Of a stretch of DNA of 37,819 nt, positions 9,996 to 18,623 are shown one piece after another. The stretch is from Rikenellaceae bacterium (lineage in GTDB: Bacteria > Bacteroidota > Bacteroidia > Bacteroidales > Rikenellaceae). The notes below the pieces were generated by a model. That model was not told the DNA's origin and did not search any database. It saw only the letters and a program-made list of their open reading frames with translations. The position numbers and the translations under genes were made by a program. The stretch is taken from assembly GCA_021201795.1 (NCBI GenBank), contig JAJQEF010000025.1, positions 1 to 37,819 of the forward strand, in the 5' to 3' direction. The first letter of the stretch is position 1; the number at the start of each line of letters is the position of its first letter.

Positions 9996-11018
9996 ATGAA
10001 AAACAGTAAGAAGACGAAATTTTTATTTATATCGATAACAGTTTTACTGTTTATCATGTTCATACTGGATATATTGATAGGATCGGTATCCATTCCGTTT
10101 AATGAATTTTTATCGATTCTTACAGGTAAAGAAGGAGATCCCAAATATTCTATGCTGATAACGACATTCAGGATTCCTAAAGCTATTACGGCTCTCTTAT
10201 GCGGCGCGGCATTATCCGCCAGCGGTTTGCAGATGCAGACCCTGTTCCGGAACCCGCTTGCAGGCCCATATATTCTCGGAATAAGCTCTGGGGCCAGCCT
10301 CGGCGTAGCACTTTTCTTATTAGGGATTCCGGCGGGCATGACTTTCGGTTCGGAAATATTAAAGAATCTCGGAATTGCCGGTGCGGCATGGATAGGTTCT
10401 GCGGCCATTCTCCTGATAATATTTGCGGTTTCATTAAGAATAAAAGATATTATGGCCATACTTATTTTAGGTATGATGATCGGAAGCGGAGCTACAGCAA
10501 TAGTTAATATCCTGCAATACATCAGCACCGAGTCATCTTTGAAGACCTTCGTGATATGGACCATGGGATCTCTCGGAAACATTTCGACTTTTCAGGTAAA
10601 AATTCTCACTGCGTGCGTGTTCCTCGGCCTTGGAATATCCGTGTCTCTGATAAAATCCATGAATTTAATGCTTCTCGGAGAAAATTATGCCCGGACAATG
10701 GGTCAAAATATAGGATTGGTGCGTTCCGGAATATTCATAAGCACCACGCTTCTCGCCGGAACAGTTACAGCTTTTTGCGGTCCCATAGGCTTCATCGGTA
10801 CCGCGGTTCCGCACATAGCGAGAATGATATTTTCGGATGCAGACCATAAAGTACTTATGCCTGCCAGTATAATATTAGGTGCAATAATAATGCTTATCTG
10901 CGATATTATTTCCCAGCTTCCTGGTACGGATATGGTCATTCCGATCAATACGGTATCGGCCTTTGTCGGCATTCCGGTAGTAGTTTACGTCATCATTAGA
11001 AACAGAAAAATAGGATAA
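9996..11018 (+). CDS. FecCD/BtuC-family ABC permease (siderophore, haem or cobalamin uptake)
   Basis: Integral membrane subunit of a type II ABC importer. The 340-residue, highly hydrophobic protein has about ten membrane segments. It carries FecCD hallmarks: RIPKAITALLCGAALSASGLQ near residue 60, NPLAGPYILGISSGASLG, and the C-terminal GPIGFIGTAVPHIAR (coupling-helix region). It overlaps the ATPase gene by 1 nt. No substrate-binding protein or TonB receptor is encoded nearby, so the ligand cannot be read from this window. Fe-siderophore, haem or cobalamin are all possible. Confidence 0.92.
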   Translation: MKNSKKTKFLFISITVLLFIMFILDILIGSVSIPFNEFLSILTGKEGDPKYSMLITTFRIPKAITALLCGAALSASGLQMQTLFRNPLAGPYILGISSGASLGVALFLLGIPAGMTFGSEILKNLGIAGAAWIGSAAILLIIFAVSLRIKDIMAILILGMMIGSGATAIVNILQYISTESSLKTFVIWTMGSLGNISTFQVKILTACVFLGLGISVSLIKSMNLMLLGENYARTMGQNIGLVRSGIFISTTLLAGTVTAFCGPIGFIGTAVPHIARMIFSDADHKVLMPASIILGAIIMLICDIISQLPGTDMVIPINTVSAFVGIPVVVYVIIRNRKIG

Positions 11019-12019
11019 TGACCGACAAACCCGCAGTGAGAATAGACAGGATAACAAAATCCTTTAAGGACGGTAAAAATAAACACCGGACCATATATAA
11101 AGATATGTCTATCGACATTCCTTCTGGAGAACTTTTCATAATCCTCGGCAGGAACGGAGTCGGGAAAAGCACCCTATTGAAAACAATAGCCGGACTTGAT
11201 AAAAATAATAACGGCACGATTGAAATTCTTGGGAAAAAACCCGGGTGCCTGACAAGAAAAGAATTGTCGTCAATGATCGCTTTCGTTTCCACGGAGATCC
11301 CGCAGATAAACAATCTTTCCGTTTACGACATGGTAGGAATGGGACGTTCCCCGTATACCAACTGGATCGGCAAATTAAGTCCGGAAGACGATGAAAAGAT
11401 CAGGGAGTCTATTAGAATGGTCGGAATGGAGTCATTTACTCATAAGGACATAACCACCCTCAGCGACGGCGAAAGACAAAGGATAATGATCGCACGGGCA
11501 CTTGCCCAGGATTCCGAAATAATTTTACTCGACGAACCTACGGCATTTCTCGACATTCCATACAAATACGAGATAGCGTCGCTCCTCAGACGGCTCTCAC
11601 ATGAACATGGAAAAACCATCGTATTCACTACTCACGATCTCAATATTGCCTTGCGTCTCGCGGATACGGTATGTATAATGACGGAAGGCAAGGCCGTTTA
11701 CGGGGCACCGGAAGATATTATTTTAAACGGAAGTATAAATTATATGCTAAAAGATTCGCCTCTACATTACGATATATATGATTCCGAGATTAAATTAGCG
11801 GCAACTGTTTCGGATACGGTAAATCTGATATGTCCGGAAGAAATCAGAAAATTATTGACTCTGGCTCTTGAACGTTCGGGATACTCGGTGAATAATAATT
11901 CCTACGCCACCGTGGGGGTACGATACAACGGTAAAGTTCCTGAATTATCATTCGTCACACCGGAGAGGTCGGTAAAATTTAGCTCCATAGGAGAATTATT
12001 GCGGTACCTACGCAGATAG
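11018..12019 (+). CDS. FecE/BtuD-type ABC transporter ATPase with C-terminal extension
   Basis: Energises the permease encoded just upstream. Walker A is GRNGVGKST (about residue 44). The signature is the variant LSDGERQR, Walker B is IILLDEPTAFLD, and the switch histidine lies in TTHDLNIAL. The core of about 250 residues is typical of FecE/HmuV. About 80 further residues follow with no motif I recognise; extended C-termini occur in some homologues and may be regulatory. The 1-nt overlap with the permease gene makes 1:1 expression likely. It is the last gene of the M23-M23-permease-ATPase operon and converges on a minus-strand gene. Confidence 0.93.
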   Translation: MTDKPAVRIDRITKSFKDGKNKHRTIYKDMSIDIPSGELFIILGRNGVGKSTLLKTIAGLDKNNNGTIEILGKKPGCLTRKELSSMIAFVSTEIPQINNLSVYDMVGMGRSPYTNWIGKLSPEDDEKIRESIRMVGMESFTHKDITTLSDGERQRIMIARALAQDSEIILLDEPTAFLDIPYKYEIASLLRRLSHEHGKTIVFTTHDLNIALRLADTVCIMTEGKAVYGAPEDIILNGSINYMLKDSPLHYDIYDSEIKLAATVSDTVNLICPEEIRKLLTLALERSGYSVNNNSYATVGVRYNGKVPELSFVTPERSVKFSSIGELLRYLRR

Positions 12020-12041
12020 TTTCTTAAACTCTCCGATTATT

Positions 12042-12564
12042 CTATTCGTTATACTGAATTACGTTAAATACCTTATTAATAACGGCAGACTGCTTTTCCC
12101 ATTTTCCCCGGGAAATTCTATATGTTATTGTTTCGTCTTTACCGTGAAGAACTATCGAATAAGGCGTTTGGTTTTTGTAAAGTTCTACCAGGATATCATA
12201 GGGAATCGATATATTGGCACGTTGCCACCAATAACTTTTTTTAGGTTGATAGAACATCATATCTACCTCTATCTCATAAACGGATTCGCCGTTACCGTCC
12301 AGAATGATTAACGATTCGGCAGGCATGACATCCGACGTGTAGTAAGAAAAAATAAAAGAAGCGTCGTCGGAGGTTGAAATATATGTAATGTCATAAATAA
12401 ATCCGTTCTTGACATTTTTGTTTTTACCTTTTAAAACCGTCCTGCGGATGTATAAAATAGATATTATATCCTTCCTGTTTATGGAATGAATATTGTCTGT
12501 TTATTTTCTGTGAGAACCCAGAAACGGTACTTAGAAGAAATAAAAAAAACAAAAATTTTTTCAT
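12042..12564 (-). pseudogene. Frameshifted gene for an unrecognised secreted protein
   Basis: An ATG at 12564 opens a signal-peptide-like start (MKKFLFFLFLLSTVSGFSQ) that runs to HPQDGFKR and stops. One base off, the frame reads VLKGKNKNVKNGFIYDITYI and continues without a break into MPAESLIILDGNGES and on to the TAA at 12042. The total span is 3n+1 nt, as expected for one inserted base, near the TTTT/AAAA runs at about 12445-12455. Repaired, the product would be about 173 residues with a signal peptide. I do not recognise the family. The call is pseudogene or frameshift error; only the C-terminal part (12042-12326) would be called by a gene finder. Confidence 0.7.
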
Positions 12565-12578
12565 CGTATATAATTTGT

Positions 12579-12612
12579 AATCCGGAATATTTATAAATAA
12601 ATATTCCGGATT
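12579..12612. terminator. 14-bp perfect inverted repeat downstream of the TRL lipoprotein gene
   Basis: AATCCGGAATATTT (12579-12592) and its exact complement (12599-12612) are separated by 6 nt. It lies 15 nt past the stop of the minus-strand lipoprotein gene and before the next minus-strand start. It probably acts as a transcript end or stabilising hairpin, although the following bases are only A/T-rich rather than a clean U-run. Confidence 0.6.
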
Positions 12613-12627
12613 ATTATCGATTAATAA

Positions 12628-12936
12628 TTACTCTCCGTAAACGATAGTTTCATATTTAGTATAAATACCTAAAATAGTATAATTATACTCATCTATATGT
12701 GAGATTTTGGTAATTCCCGCATTTATAGCCGCAGTCTGATAACTTGCATCACCCGTAGCTACAAGACCAAGAATTCCTTTCGCAGTGGATTTACCCACTT
12801 TGGTAGCAAGCTGGTTGCTCGTGACTTGTTTCCCTGATGTCACATCAGTATAAGCCAGACCCTGTACAGGGGATTTCGTGACACCACAACTGCATAGAGC
12901 CACAACTGCGGCTGCGCATAGTAACAATTTTTTCAT
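12628..12936 (-). CDS. TRL-like family small lipoprotein
   Basis: 102-residue lipoprotein: a positively charged start, a hydrophobic segment and a lipobox ending at C17 (ALCSC) imply lipidation and envelope anchoring. The mature part has the TRL-family pattern: a GDAS segment near residue 62, then AAINAGITKISHID, and a C-terminal YNYTILGIYTKYETIVYGE, typical of the TRL (tRNA-associated locus) domain. Its function is unknown. It has its own very good promoter (12997-13027) and a hairpin behind it, so it is probably monocistronic and well expressed. Confidence 0.8.
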   Translation of the reverse strand: MKKLLLCAAAVVALCSCGVTKSPVQGLAYTDVTSGKQVTSNQLATKVGKSTAKGILGLVATGDASYQTAAINAGITKISHIDEYNYTILGIYTKYETIVYGE

Positions 12937-12996
12937 CTTCTCAAGTTTTAATAGTAATTCAATCTACAAGTTTTTCGGAAATACATTCCCATATAA

Positions 12997-13027
12997 CAAA
13001 GATATAAAAACAAACATAAAACACAAA
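12997..13027 (-). promoter_or_regulatory. Promoter of the TRL-like lipoprotein gene
   Basis: On the minus strand TTTG (13027-13024), a 19-nt spacer and TATCTTTG (13004-12997) match the Bacteroidota consensus exactly. The start codon is 60 nt downstream of the -7 box. Confidence 0.75.
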
Positions 13028-13109
13028 TAATCAACTATTTTCATGCACTATTTACAATATATAGGCAACCGGAAGCAATATTCACAAAAAAATTACATAA
13101 AATTAAATG

Positions 13110-13127
13110 AATGAATATTTGTTCATT
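13110..13127. promoter_or_regulatory. Putative TetR operator
   Basis: Palindrome AATGAA-TATTTG-TTCATT with 6-bp arms and a 6-bp centre, 44 nt upstream of the tetR ATG. Its centre contains the TTTG of the -33 element, so a bound repressor would block RNA polymerase. The size and position are typical of TetR-family autoregulation. Confidence 0.65.
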
Positions 13128-13148
13128 ATTATTTTGTCATTATTTTTG
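13118..13148 (+). promoter_or_regulatory. Promoter of the tetR-efflux operon
   Basis: TTTG (13118-13121), exactly 19 nt, then TATTTTTG (13141-13148): a full match to the Bacteroidota promoter. Transcription should begin near 13155, about 17 nt before the tetR ATG. The -33 element lies inside the palindrome at 13110-13127. Confidence 0.8.
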
Positions 13149-13171
13149 CACCGTAAATCTTTTTAATTGAA

Positions 13172-13753
13172 ATGTCCAAATTAATTGACGAAAAAAAGAT
13201 CGAGAAGATTCGGGAATCTGCTATAAGCTGTATCGGAAGATTCGGTATCGGTAACGCGTCAGTAGCCGAAATAGCACGGCATGCAGGCGTTTCCGTCGGA
13301 TATCTATACCGCCATTACTCGGGTAAAGAGGAATTAATAAACGATATTCTCGAGCGTACACTCGATATAATAAGCGACAAAATCGAAGAACTGCTCCACT
13401 CCGGTTCTTCCCCAGAAAAAATTATTTCCGGATTTATCGAATTTCTATTTATAACTTCCCAGAAAAATCCGGATAAGATAAAATTCATACTAAGTCTGCA
13501 AAATGATTTCTCCTACGAATTCCCCAAAAAACTCTCCATGCGGTTAAATGAGTTATGCGCGAAATTCATAAATAAAGGAAATGAAACCGGAATACTTACC
13601 AAAGATGTCACCACAGGCGACATATATATAATAGTTATATGCCTCCCTTTACAGTTCATCGGAATGAAAATGAGGAATATATTCGGTGAAACAACTGAAA
13701 AGAACAAAATAATAAATAAAATAACATCCCTGTGCCTCGCGGCAATAAAGTAA
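13172..13753 (+). CDS. TetR/AcrR-family transcriptional repressor
   Basis: 193-residue regulator. The N-terminal helix-turn-helix is clear: ASVAEIARHAGVSVGYLYRH followed by YSGKEELINDIL (about residues 30-62). The rest is the variable helical ligand-binding domain. It is the first gene of an operon with an outer-membrane channel, an adaptor and two ABC-2 permeases, so it most likely represses that export system until a toxic or membrane-active ligand appears. The operator candidate lies in its own promoter. The ligand cannot be read from sequence. Confidence 0.92.
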   Translation: MSKLIDEKKIEKIRESAISCIGRFGIGNASVAEIARHAGVSVGYLYRHYSGKEELINDILERTLDIISDKIEELLHSGSSPEKIISGFIEFLFITSQKNPDKIKFILSLQNDFSYEFPKKLSMRLNELCAKFINKGNETGILTKDVTTGDIYIIVICLPLQFIGMKMRNIFGETTEKNKIINKITSLCLAAIK

Positions 13754-13759
13754 TTGAAA

Positions 13760-15190
13760 ATGAAAAAAATCGGATATTTCATATTACTGTTGTTAATTGT
13801 TCTACCGGCATCCGGACAAGAGCTTACCGTTATCAGCTTCGATGATGCGTTATATAATGCAACAACCAAAAATCCGCAGATATCGGCGATTAAATATGAG
13901 GAAGATGCCGCAGAATACCAGAAAAAAGCTGCCTTCGGGCTCAGATTACCGAACATCAGCCTTACAGGTGCATATGCATATATGGGCGACGATATCGGAC
14001 TCGACTTCAATAAATACAAACAGCCCATCGGAGCTGCTGCAGGAGAACTGGGTCAACTGCTACCGTCGGAAATCGCTGTTCCAATCGGTACCGCACTAAA
14101 CCAGGCATTGAACAAAGACTGGAAATTCGTATTGCAGGAACGCGATTTCGGGCTCATAGGCGCTACTGCTACAATGCCGATTTTCGTAGGCGGCAAGATA
14201 AATGCCGCGAACCGTGCGGCACAAATCGAAGTCGAGGAAGCTAAAGAGGCAGGGAATCAATCTACAAATACCCTTATCAGCGAACTTGTAGAACGGTATT
14301 TTGGACTGTCGCTTGCAAGGCAGGTCGTAAATGTCCGTCAGGATGTACTCGACGGTATGGAACAACATCTTAACGATGCGATCGCTCTGGAAGAGAACGG
14401 AATGGTTCCCAAAGCGGTAAGATTATATGCAGAAATACAGGTTGTAGATGCACGCAAAGAACTTCAGGAATCGGTGAGAGATGTAATGACCATCAATAAT
14501 GCACTGTCGAACACACTTCATAACGAAAGAAACTACGCTCCGGCAACTTCCATGTTTATAGTGAATAATCTGGAAGAAGTGGAATATTTTAAAACACTTG
14601 CACTTAATAATAATCCTCAACTCAAACAGGTCGAATTGAAAGAAAAACTCGCTGAAGAAGGCGTGAAGGTTCAACGTGCGGATTTTATGCCGGAAGTCGC
14701 GATATTGGGCGCTTACGACATATACAATTATAACATGATAAAAGGTTTACCTAATTGGGTTGTGGGCGCCGAGGTTAAAATAAAAATATTCGACGGGCTC
14801 AGCAGGGAGAATAAATTTTACGCGGAAAAAAGCCAGGTGAACCAGGTGAAAGCAATACGCGAAAAAGCAGAATCCGATATACTTACCCTCGTGGAAAAAA
14901 CCTACAATGATCTTATGTCCTATGCAGAACAGGTAAAAGCCACGGAAGCATCCATAACTTTTGCCAAAGAATATCTCCGTATGCAGGAAATAGGATTCAG
15001 GGAAGGAGTCGCGACTTCGACGGAAGTAGTAGACGCAAGGCTGAATCTGGCAAAGTCGCAGACTGAAAGGCTCCAGGCGGCTTACCAATTCGATCTTCAG
15101 CTTGCAAAGCTACTCGAAGCATGCGGTATAAGCTTCAATTATCCGCTTTTTTATTCATCAAAAGATATAACTCCTATAAATCTCGAATAA
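13760..15190 (+). CDS. TolC-family outer-membrane efflux protein
   Basis: Outer-membrane channel subunit of the export system. The ATG at 13760 is chosen (a TTG two codons upstream is also in frame) because it opens a clean signal peptide, MKKIGYFILLLLIVLPASGQ. The 476-residue mature plan is the duplicated outer-membrane efflux fold: an early SFDDALYNATTKNPQI motif, long helical stretches, and a second half from about residue 290 with RADFMPEVAILGAYDIY. It starts 6 nt after tetR and is followed 17 nt later by the HlyD-type adaptor, so the tripartite system is co-transcribed. Confidence 0.9.
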   Translation: MKKIGYFILLLLIVLPASGQELTVISFDDALYNATTKNPQISAIKYEEDAAEYQKKAAFGLRLPNISLTGAYAYMGDDIGLDFNKYKQPIGAAAGELGQLLPSEIAVPIGTALNQALNKDWKFVLQERDFGLIGATATMPIFVGGKINAANRAAQIEVEEAKEAGNQSTNTLISELVERYFGLSLARQVVNVRQDVLDGMEQHLNDAIALEENGMVPKAVRLYAEIQVVDARKELQESVRDVMTINNALSNTLHNERNYAPATSMFIVNNLEEVEYFKTLALNNNPQLKQVELKEKLAEEGVKVQRADFMPEVAILGAYDIYNYNMIKGLPNWVVGAEVKIKIFDGLSRENKFYAEKSQVNQVKAIREKAESDILTLVEKTYNDLMSYAEQVKATEASITFAKEYLRMQEIGFREGVATSTEVVDARLNLAKSQTERLQAAYQFDLQLAKLLEACGISFNYPLFYSSKDITPINLE

Positions 15191-15207
15191 CATAACTTCA
15201 AATAATT

Positions 15208-16188
15208 ATGAAAAGAAATAGTATTATAACCGGTGTTCTGGGCACTCTCGCGATAATTTTCGTCGTTCTTCTCATGATATGGTACGCCATAAAACCGGAA
15301 CCCGTATATATACAGGGTGAAGTTGTGGTCAAAACAGTCAAGGTATCATCCAAATTATCCGGAAGAGTCGACTCCCTTCTGGTAAAAGAAGGACAATACG
15401 TATACAAAGGACAATTACTTTTCGTAATGAGCACGCCCGAGGTACAGGCCAAACTACGGCAGGCTGAAGCGGCTCGGAACGCAGCCCTGGCTCAACGGAA
15501 TAAAGCGGATAACGGGGCGCGCCCTGAAGAGATAGACGCAGCATATAATCTATGGCAGACCGCGCAGGCAAGCCTTGAATTTGCGGAGAAAAGCTACAAC
15601 AGGGTCAAGAACCTGTATGCAGAAGGAGTCGTGGCAAAACAATCGCTGGACGAAGCGGAGGCAGCCTATAAAGCAGCTCAATCGAGTACTGCGGCGGCAC
15701 GCTCCCAATACGATATGGCAATGGACGGAGCAAGAAAGGACGATAAATCTGCAGCTAGCGCGCTTGTAGATCAGGCCTCTGGGGCAGTCGACGAGGTTGA
15801 GTCCTATATATCTGACTCTCATCAATATGCTCCGTTCGATGCAGAGGTGGGAAGCGTCATAGCTGAGCAGGGAGAGCTCATAGGTTCGGGATATCCTATA
15901 ATCACCCTTCTCGATTACAGCGATATGTGGGTCTCCTTTAATATAAAAGAGGATCTACTGCCTAAAATACAAATGGGAACAGTACTTACCGCACATGTAA
16001 CGGCACTCGGTCGCGACGTTACACTGAAAGTTAATTACATGGGGGTACAGGCTGATTACGCGACATGGAGCGCTACGAGAACGCGCGGAGGCTTCGACAT
16101 ACGGACCTTTGAAGTAAGGGCGGTCCCTGAAAATGCAGACGGGCTTCGTCCGGGTATGACCGTTATCGTAAATTGGGCGGAATTATAG
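15208..16188 (+). CDS. HlyD-family membrane fusion (adaptor) protein
   Basis: Periplasmic adaptor linking the inner-membrane permeases to the TolC-like channel. The 326-residue protein has one N-terminal membrane helix (about residues 7-28). Next comes a biotinyl-lipoyl-like half-motif (VSSKLSGRVDSLLVKEGQYV), a long alanine/glutamine-rich helical hairpin (about residues 85-190), the second lipoyl half (YAPFDAEVGSVIAEQGE), and beta-barrel segments ending DGLRPGMTVIVNW. The order is that of YbhG/EmrA-like adaptors. It lies between the channel gene and two ABC-2 permease genes. Confidence 0.92.
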   Translation: MKRNSIITGVLGTLAIIFVVLLMIWYAIKPEPVYIQGEVVVKTVKVSSKLSGRVDSLLVKEGQYVYKGQLLFVMSTPEVQAKLRQAEAARNAALAQRNKADNGARPEEIDAAYNLWQTAQASLEFAEKSYNRVKNLYAEGVVAKQSLDEAEAAYKAAQSSTAAARSQYDMAMDGARKDDKSAASALVDQASGAVDEVESYISDSHQYAPFDAEVGSVIAEQGELIGSGYPIITLLDYSDMWVSFNIKEDLLPKIQMGTVLTAHVTALGRDVTLKVNYMGVQADYATWSATRTRGGFDIRTFEVRAVPENADGLRPGMTVIVNWAEL

Positions 16189-16204
16189 TCGATCGCATCA
16201 GGCT

Positions 16205-17374
16205 ATGAAAAAAATATTTAAGGTAATATACAGAGAATTGGGATTAGTCAGGCACAACCGGACATTCTCTGCTCTTGCGCTTGGTCTTCCGATATTAGCC
16301 ATAGTATATTTCCTGCTGCTATTCAAAACAGGTGTTCCGACAAATCTTCCGATTGCCGTTGTGGACCTCGACAATTCTTCCCTGTCAAAACAGTTTACAA
16401 GAATGATCGACGCGGTTCCGAGTGTGAGCATTGCCTCCATGCCTAAAAGTACCGAAGAAGCGGAAGAAATGATCCGCAAAGGGGAGATCGATGCAATGCT
16501 GATAATCCCCAGAGAGGCGGAAAAAGATATTTACGGCAATAAACCGGTAACTGTTCCGGTATTTATAAGCGGGCTTAACATCACTAAAAACGGGCTCATC
16601 CAACGCGACCTCAGCACAGCGATAATAAGTTTCTCTACCGGAATACAGGTACAGACTCTCGTAAGTCAGGGGATGTCCGAAGCCCAAGCTTATCAGGCGG
16701 CAATGCCTATAAATTTCGAGAGGCACATACTATTTAATCCTTATTCCAGTTATTCGTATTACCTGCTGCCCATATTTTTTCCGATGATGATGCTGATTTT
16801 TATTCTGCTCACAGCGGTGTTTACATTCGGCAGCGAATTCAAGAACGGGACAGCAAAAGAGTGGCTCGAGACCGCTGGGGGCAATATATATTATGCTTTT
16901 GCCGGCAAACTGTTCCCGTATCTTATAAGTTTTACAATACTGTTCGTTGTTGCGGATATAGTTCTTTTCAAATACATAGGCATACCGTTGCGGGGAAACC
17001 GCACCCTGATTTTAATTGCCAATGTTTTATTCGTAATGGCGTATCAGAGCCTCGGGGTGCTGATAGTCGTTATATCAGCAGGAAGCCTGAGAAGATCCCT
17101 GTCAGTCGGTGGAGGATATTCCGTATTCGCATTTACTCTCTCGGGATACACCTTCCCTCTAATGGCAATGAATCCCTTGTTGCAGGTACTGTCTTATATT
17201 TTTCCCATGACATATTACATGAGGATTTTCGTGGATCAGGCGGTGCGCGGTGCTCCGGCATTCGATACTGCGGATCAATTGGTTTACTTTATGATATTCA
17301 TTCTACTTCCGTTACTTCTGCTTCCACGACTCCGGAAGATGTGTACGGACAATAAATATTGGGGGAGAATGTAA
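16205..17374 (+). CDS. ABC-2 type permease, first of a pair
   Basis: 389-residue membrane protein of the ABC-2 (YhhJ/YbhS-like) class. It has one N-terminal helix (about residues 20-40), a periplasmic domain of about 140 residues (PIAVVDLDNSSLSKQF is a typical opening), then five C-terminal helices. It overlaps the second permease gene by 1 nt, so the two are likely made in equal amounts and dimerise. No ATPase gene is present in the operon, so either one is encoded elsewhere or transport uses another energy source. Confidence 0.88.
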   Translation: MKKIFKVIYRELGLVRHNRTFSALALGLPILAIVYFLLLFKTGVPTNLPIAVVDLDNSSLSKQFTRMIDAVPSVSIASMPKSTEEAEEMIRKGEIDAMLIIPREAEKDIYGNKPVTVPVFISGLNITKNGLIQRDLSTAIISFSTGIQVQTLVSQGMSEAQAYQAAMPINFERHILFNPYSSYSYYLLPIFFPMMMLIFILLTAVFTFGSEFKNGTAKEWLETAGGNIYYAFAGKLFPYLISFTILFVVADIVLFKYIGIPLRGNRTLILIANVLFVMAYQSLGVLIVVISAGSLRRSLSVGGGYSVFAFTLSGYTFPLMAMNPLLQVLSYIFPMTYYMRIFVDQAVRGAPAFDTADQLVYFMIFILLPLLLLPRLRKMCTDNKYWGRM

Positions 17375-18564
17375 TGGAAAAAAAATCAGGAATACAGCGC
17401 TTAAAGGAGTTCGTTACTATTTTTAAAACAGAACTTAGATATATTTTTTCGGATGGCGGGGTAATCCTTATAATGTTCGGTGCGGTCATAATTTATTCTA
17501 CAGTGTATTCGTTCGCATACAGCAACGAAGTATTGCAGGATGTACCTGTAGCTATCGTTAATAACGACCGGACACAGGAGAGCCGCGATTTTATAAGAAA
17601 ACTAAATGCTACCCCGAACATAAATGTCACTTATGAAGTATCCAGCCTCGACGAAGCGAAATCCTTATTCCTGTCGCGGAAGGTATACGGTATTATAATA
17701 TTGCCGGACGATTTTGCCAAAGATATATACAGCGGAAAAACTACCTATGTCGCAATCTATGCGGACGGCAGTTATCTTCTGATGTACAAACAGGTCCTCA
17801 ACGATCTTACGAATACGGTCCTTACCAACAATGTACAGATCAAAGTCCAAAGACTGATGCAGCAGGGAATAAGTATGGAACAGGCCTTTGTCGTGAGTAA
17901 TCCCGTAAGCCCCAACATACAATCGACTTTTAACCCTTATTTGGGATACGGATCGTTCGCTATGCCGGCAATTCTGGTCCTTATAATTCAACAGACATTA
18001 TTGATAGGAATAGGAATGATCGGAGGTACGTGGAGAGAAAAAAAACTCTATTGTAAACTGATCCCTGAAAGAAGAAAATACCTCTCGGCACTTCCGATAC
18101 TTTTAGGTAAATCCGCGGCATATTATGTATCCGGGGCTGCAACCATGCTTTATGTTTTCGGATTTCAATATAAATTATTCCATTTCCCGATGAACGGTGA
18201 TGTATTAGACCTGATAATGTTTATGACCCCGTATCTTCTATCCGTTATATTCCTTGGACTCGCTATTTCCTCAGTACTTAAACGTCGGGAAAATTCGATA
18301 ATATTGATTCTCTTTACATCTATACCATTGTTAATGCTGAGTGGTATATCGGTTCCCAAAGAGGCTATGCCGGAATGGTTGTACCAATTCGGAAAAATAA
18401 TTCCCAGCAGTAACGCAATCAACGGATTTATACGAATACAGTCAGCAGGAGCTACCTTAAAAGAAGTATCCCCCGAATATGCCATGTTGTGGATTCTCAC
18501 CGGAATATATTTTCTTCTGGCGGCCTTGGGAATGAGATCGCTGGCACGAAAAGTATACGACTGA
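17374..18564 (+). CDS. ABC-2 type permease, second of a pair
   Basis: Paralogue of the preceding permease: one N-terminal helix, a periplasmic domain (PVAIVNNDRTQESRDF), then five helices. The start is set at ATG 17374 (TAATG overlap with the previous stop), giving 396 residues; a TTG at 17359 in the same frame is the less likely start. It is the last gene of the tetR-tolC-hlyD-permease-permease operon. About 60 nt separate it from metY, which has its own candidate -7 box. Confidence 0.88.
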   Translation: MEKKSGIQRLKEFVTIFKTELRYIFSDGGVILIMFGAVIIYSTVYSFAYSNEVLQDVPVAIVNNDRTQESRDFIRKLNATPNINVTYEVSSLDEAKSLFLSRKVYGIIILPDDFAKDIYSGKTTYVAIYADGSYLLMYKQVLNDLTNTVLTNNVQIKVQRLMQQGISMEQAFVVSNPVSPNIQSTFNPYLGYGSFAMPAILVLIIQQTLLIGIGMIGGTWREKKLYCKLIPERRKYLSALPILLGKSAAYYVSGAATMLYVFGFQYKLFHFPMNGDVLDLIMFMTPYLLSVIFLGLAISSVLKRRENSIILILFTSIPLLMLSGISVPKEAMPEWLYQFGKIIPSSNAINGFIRIQSAGATLKEVSPEYAMLWILTGIYFLLAALGMRSLARKVYD

Positions 18565-18592
18565 TACATTATTTCTTGTCATGTTTTTTCCA

Positions 18593-18600
18593 TATTTTTG
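18593..18600 (+). promoter_or_regulatory. Candidate metY -7 box (TATTTTTG)
   Basis: Matches TAnnTTTG, 24 nt upstream of the metY ATG. The expected TTTG element 19-21 nt further upstream is not clear (the nearest TTG is only 14 nt away), so this is a partial promoter call. Confidence 0.45.
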
Positions 18601-18623
18601 CAGCAAAACAAAATTAACTTAAA

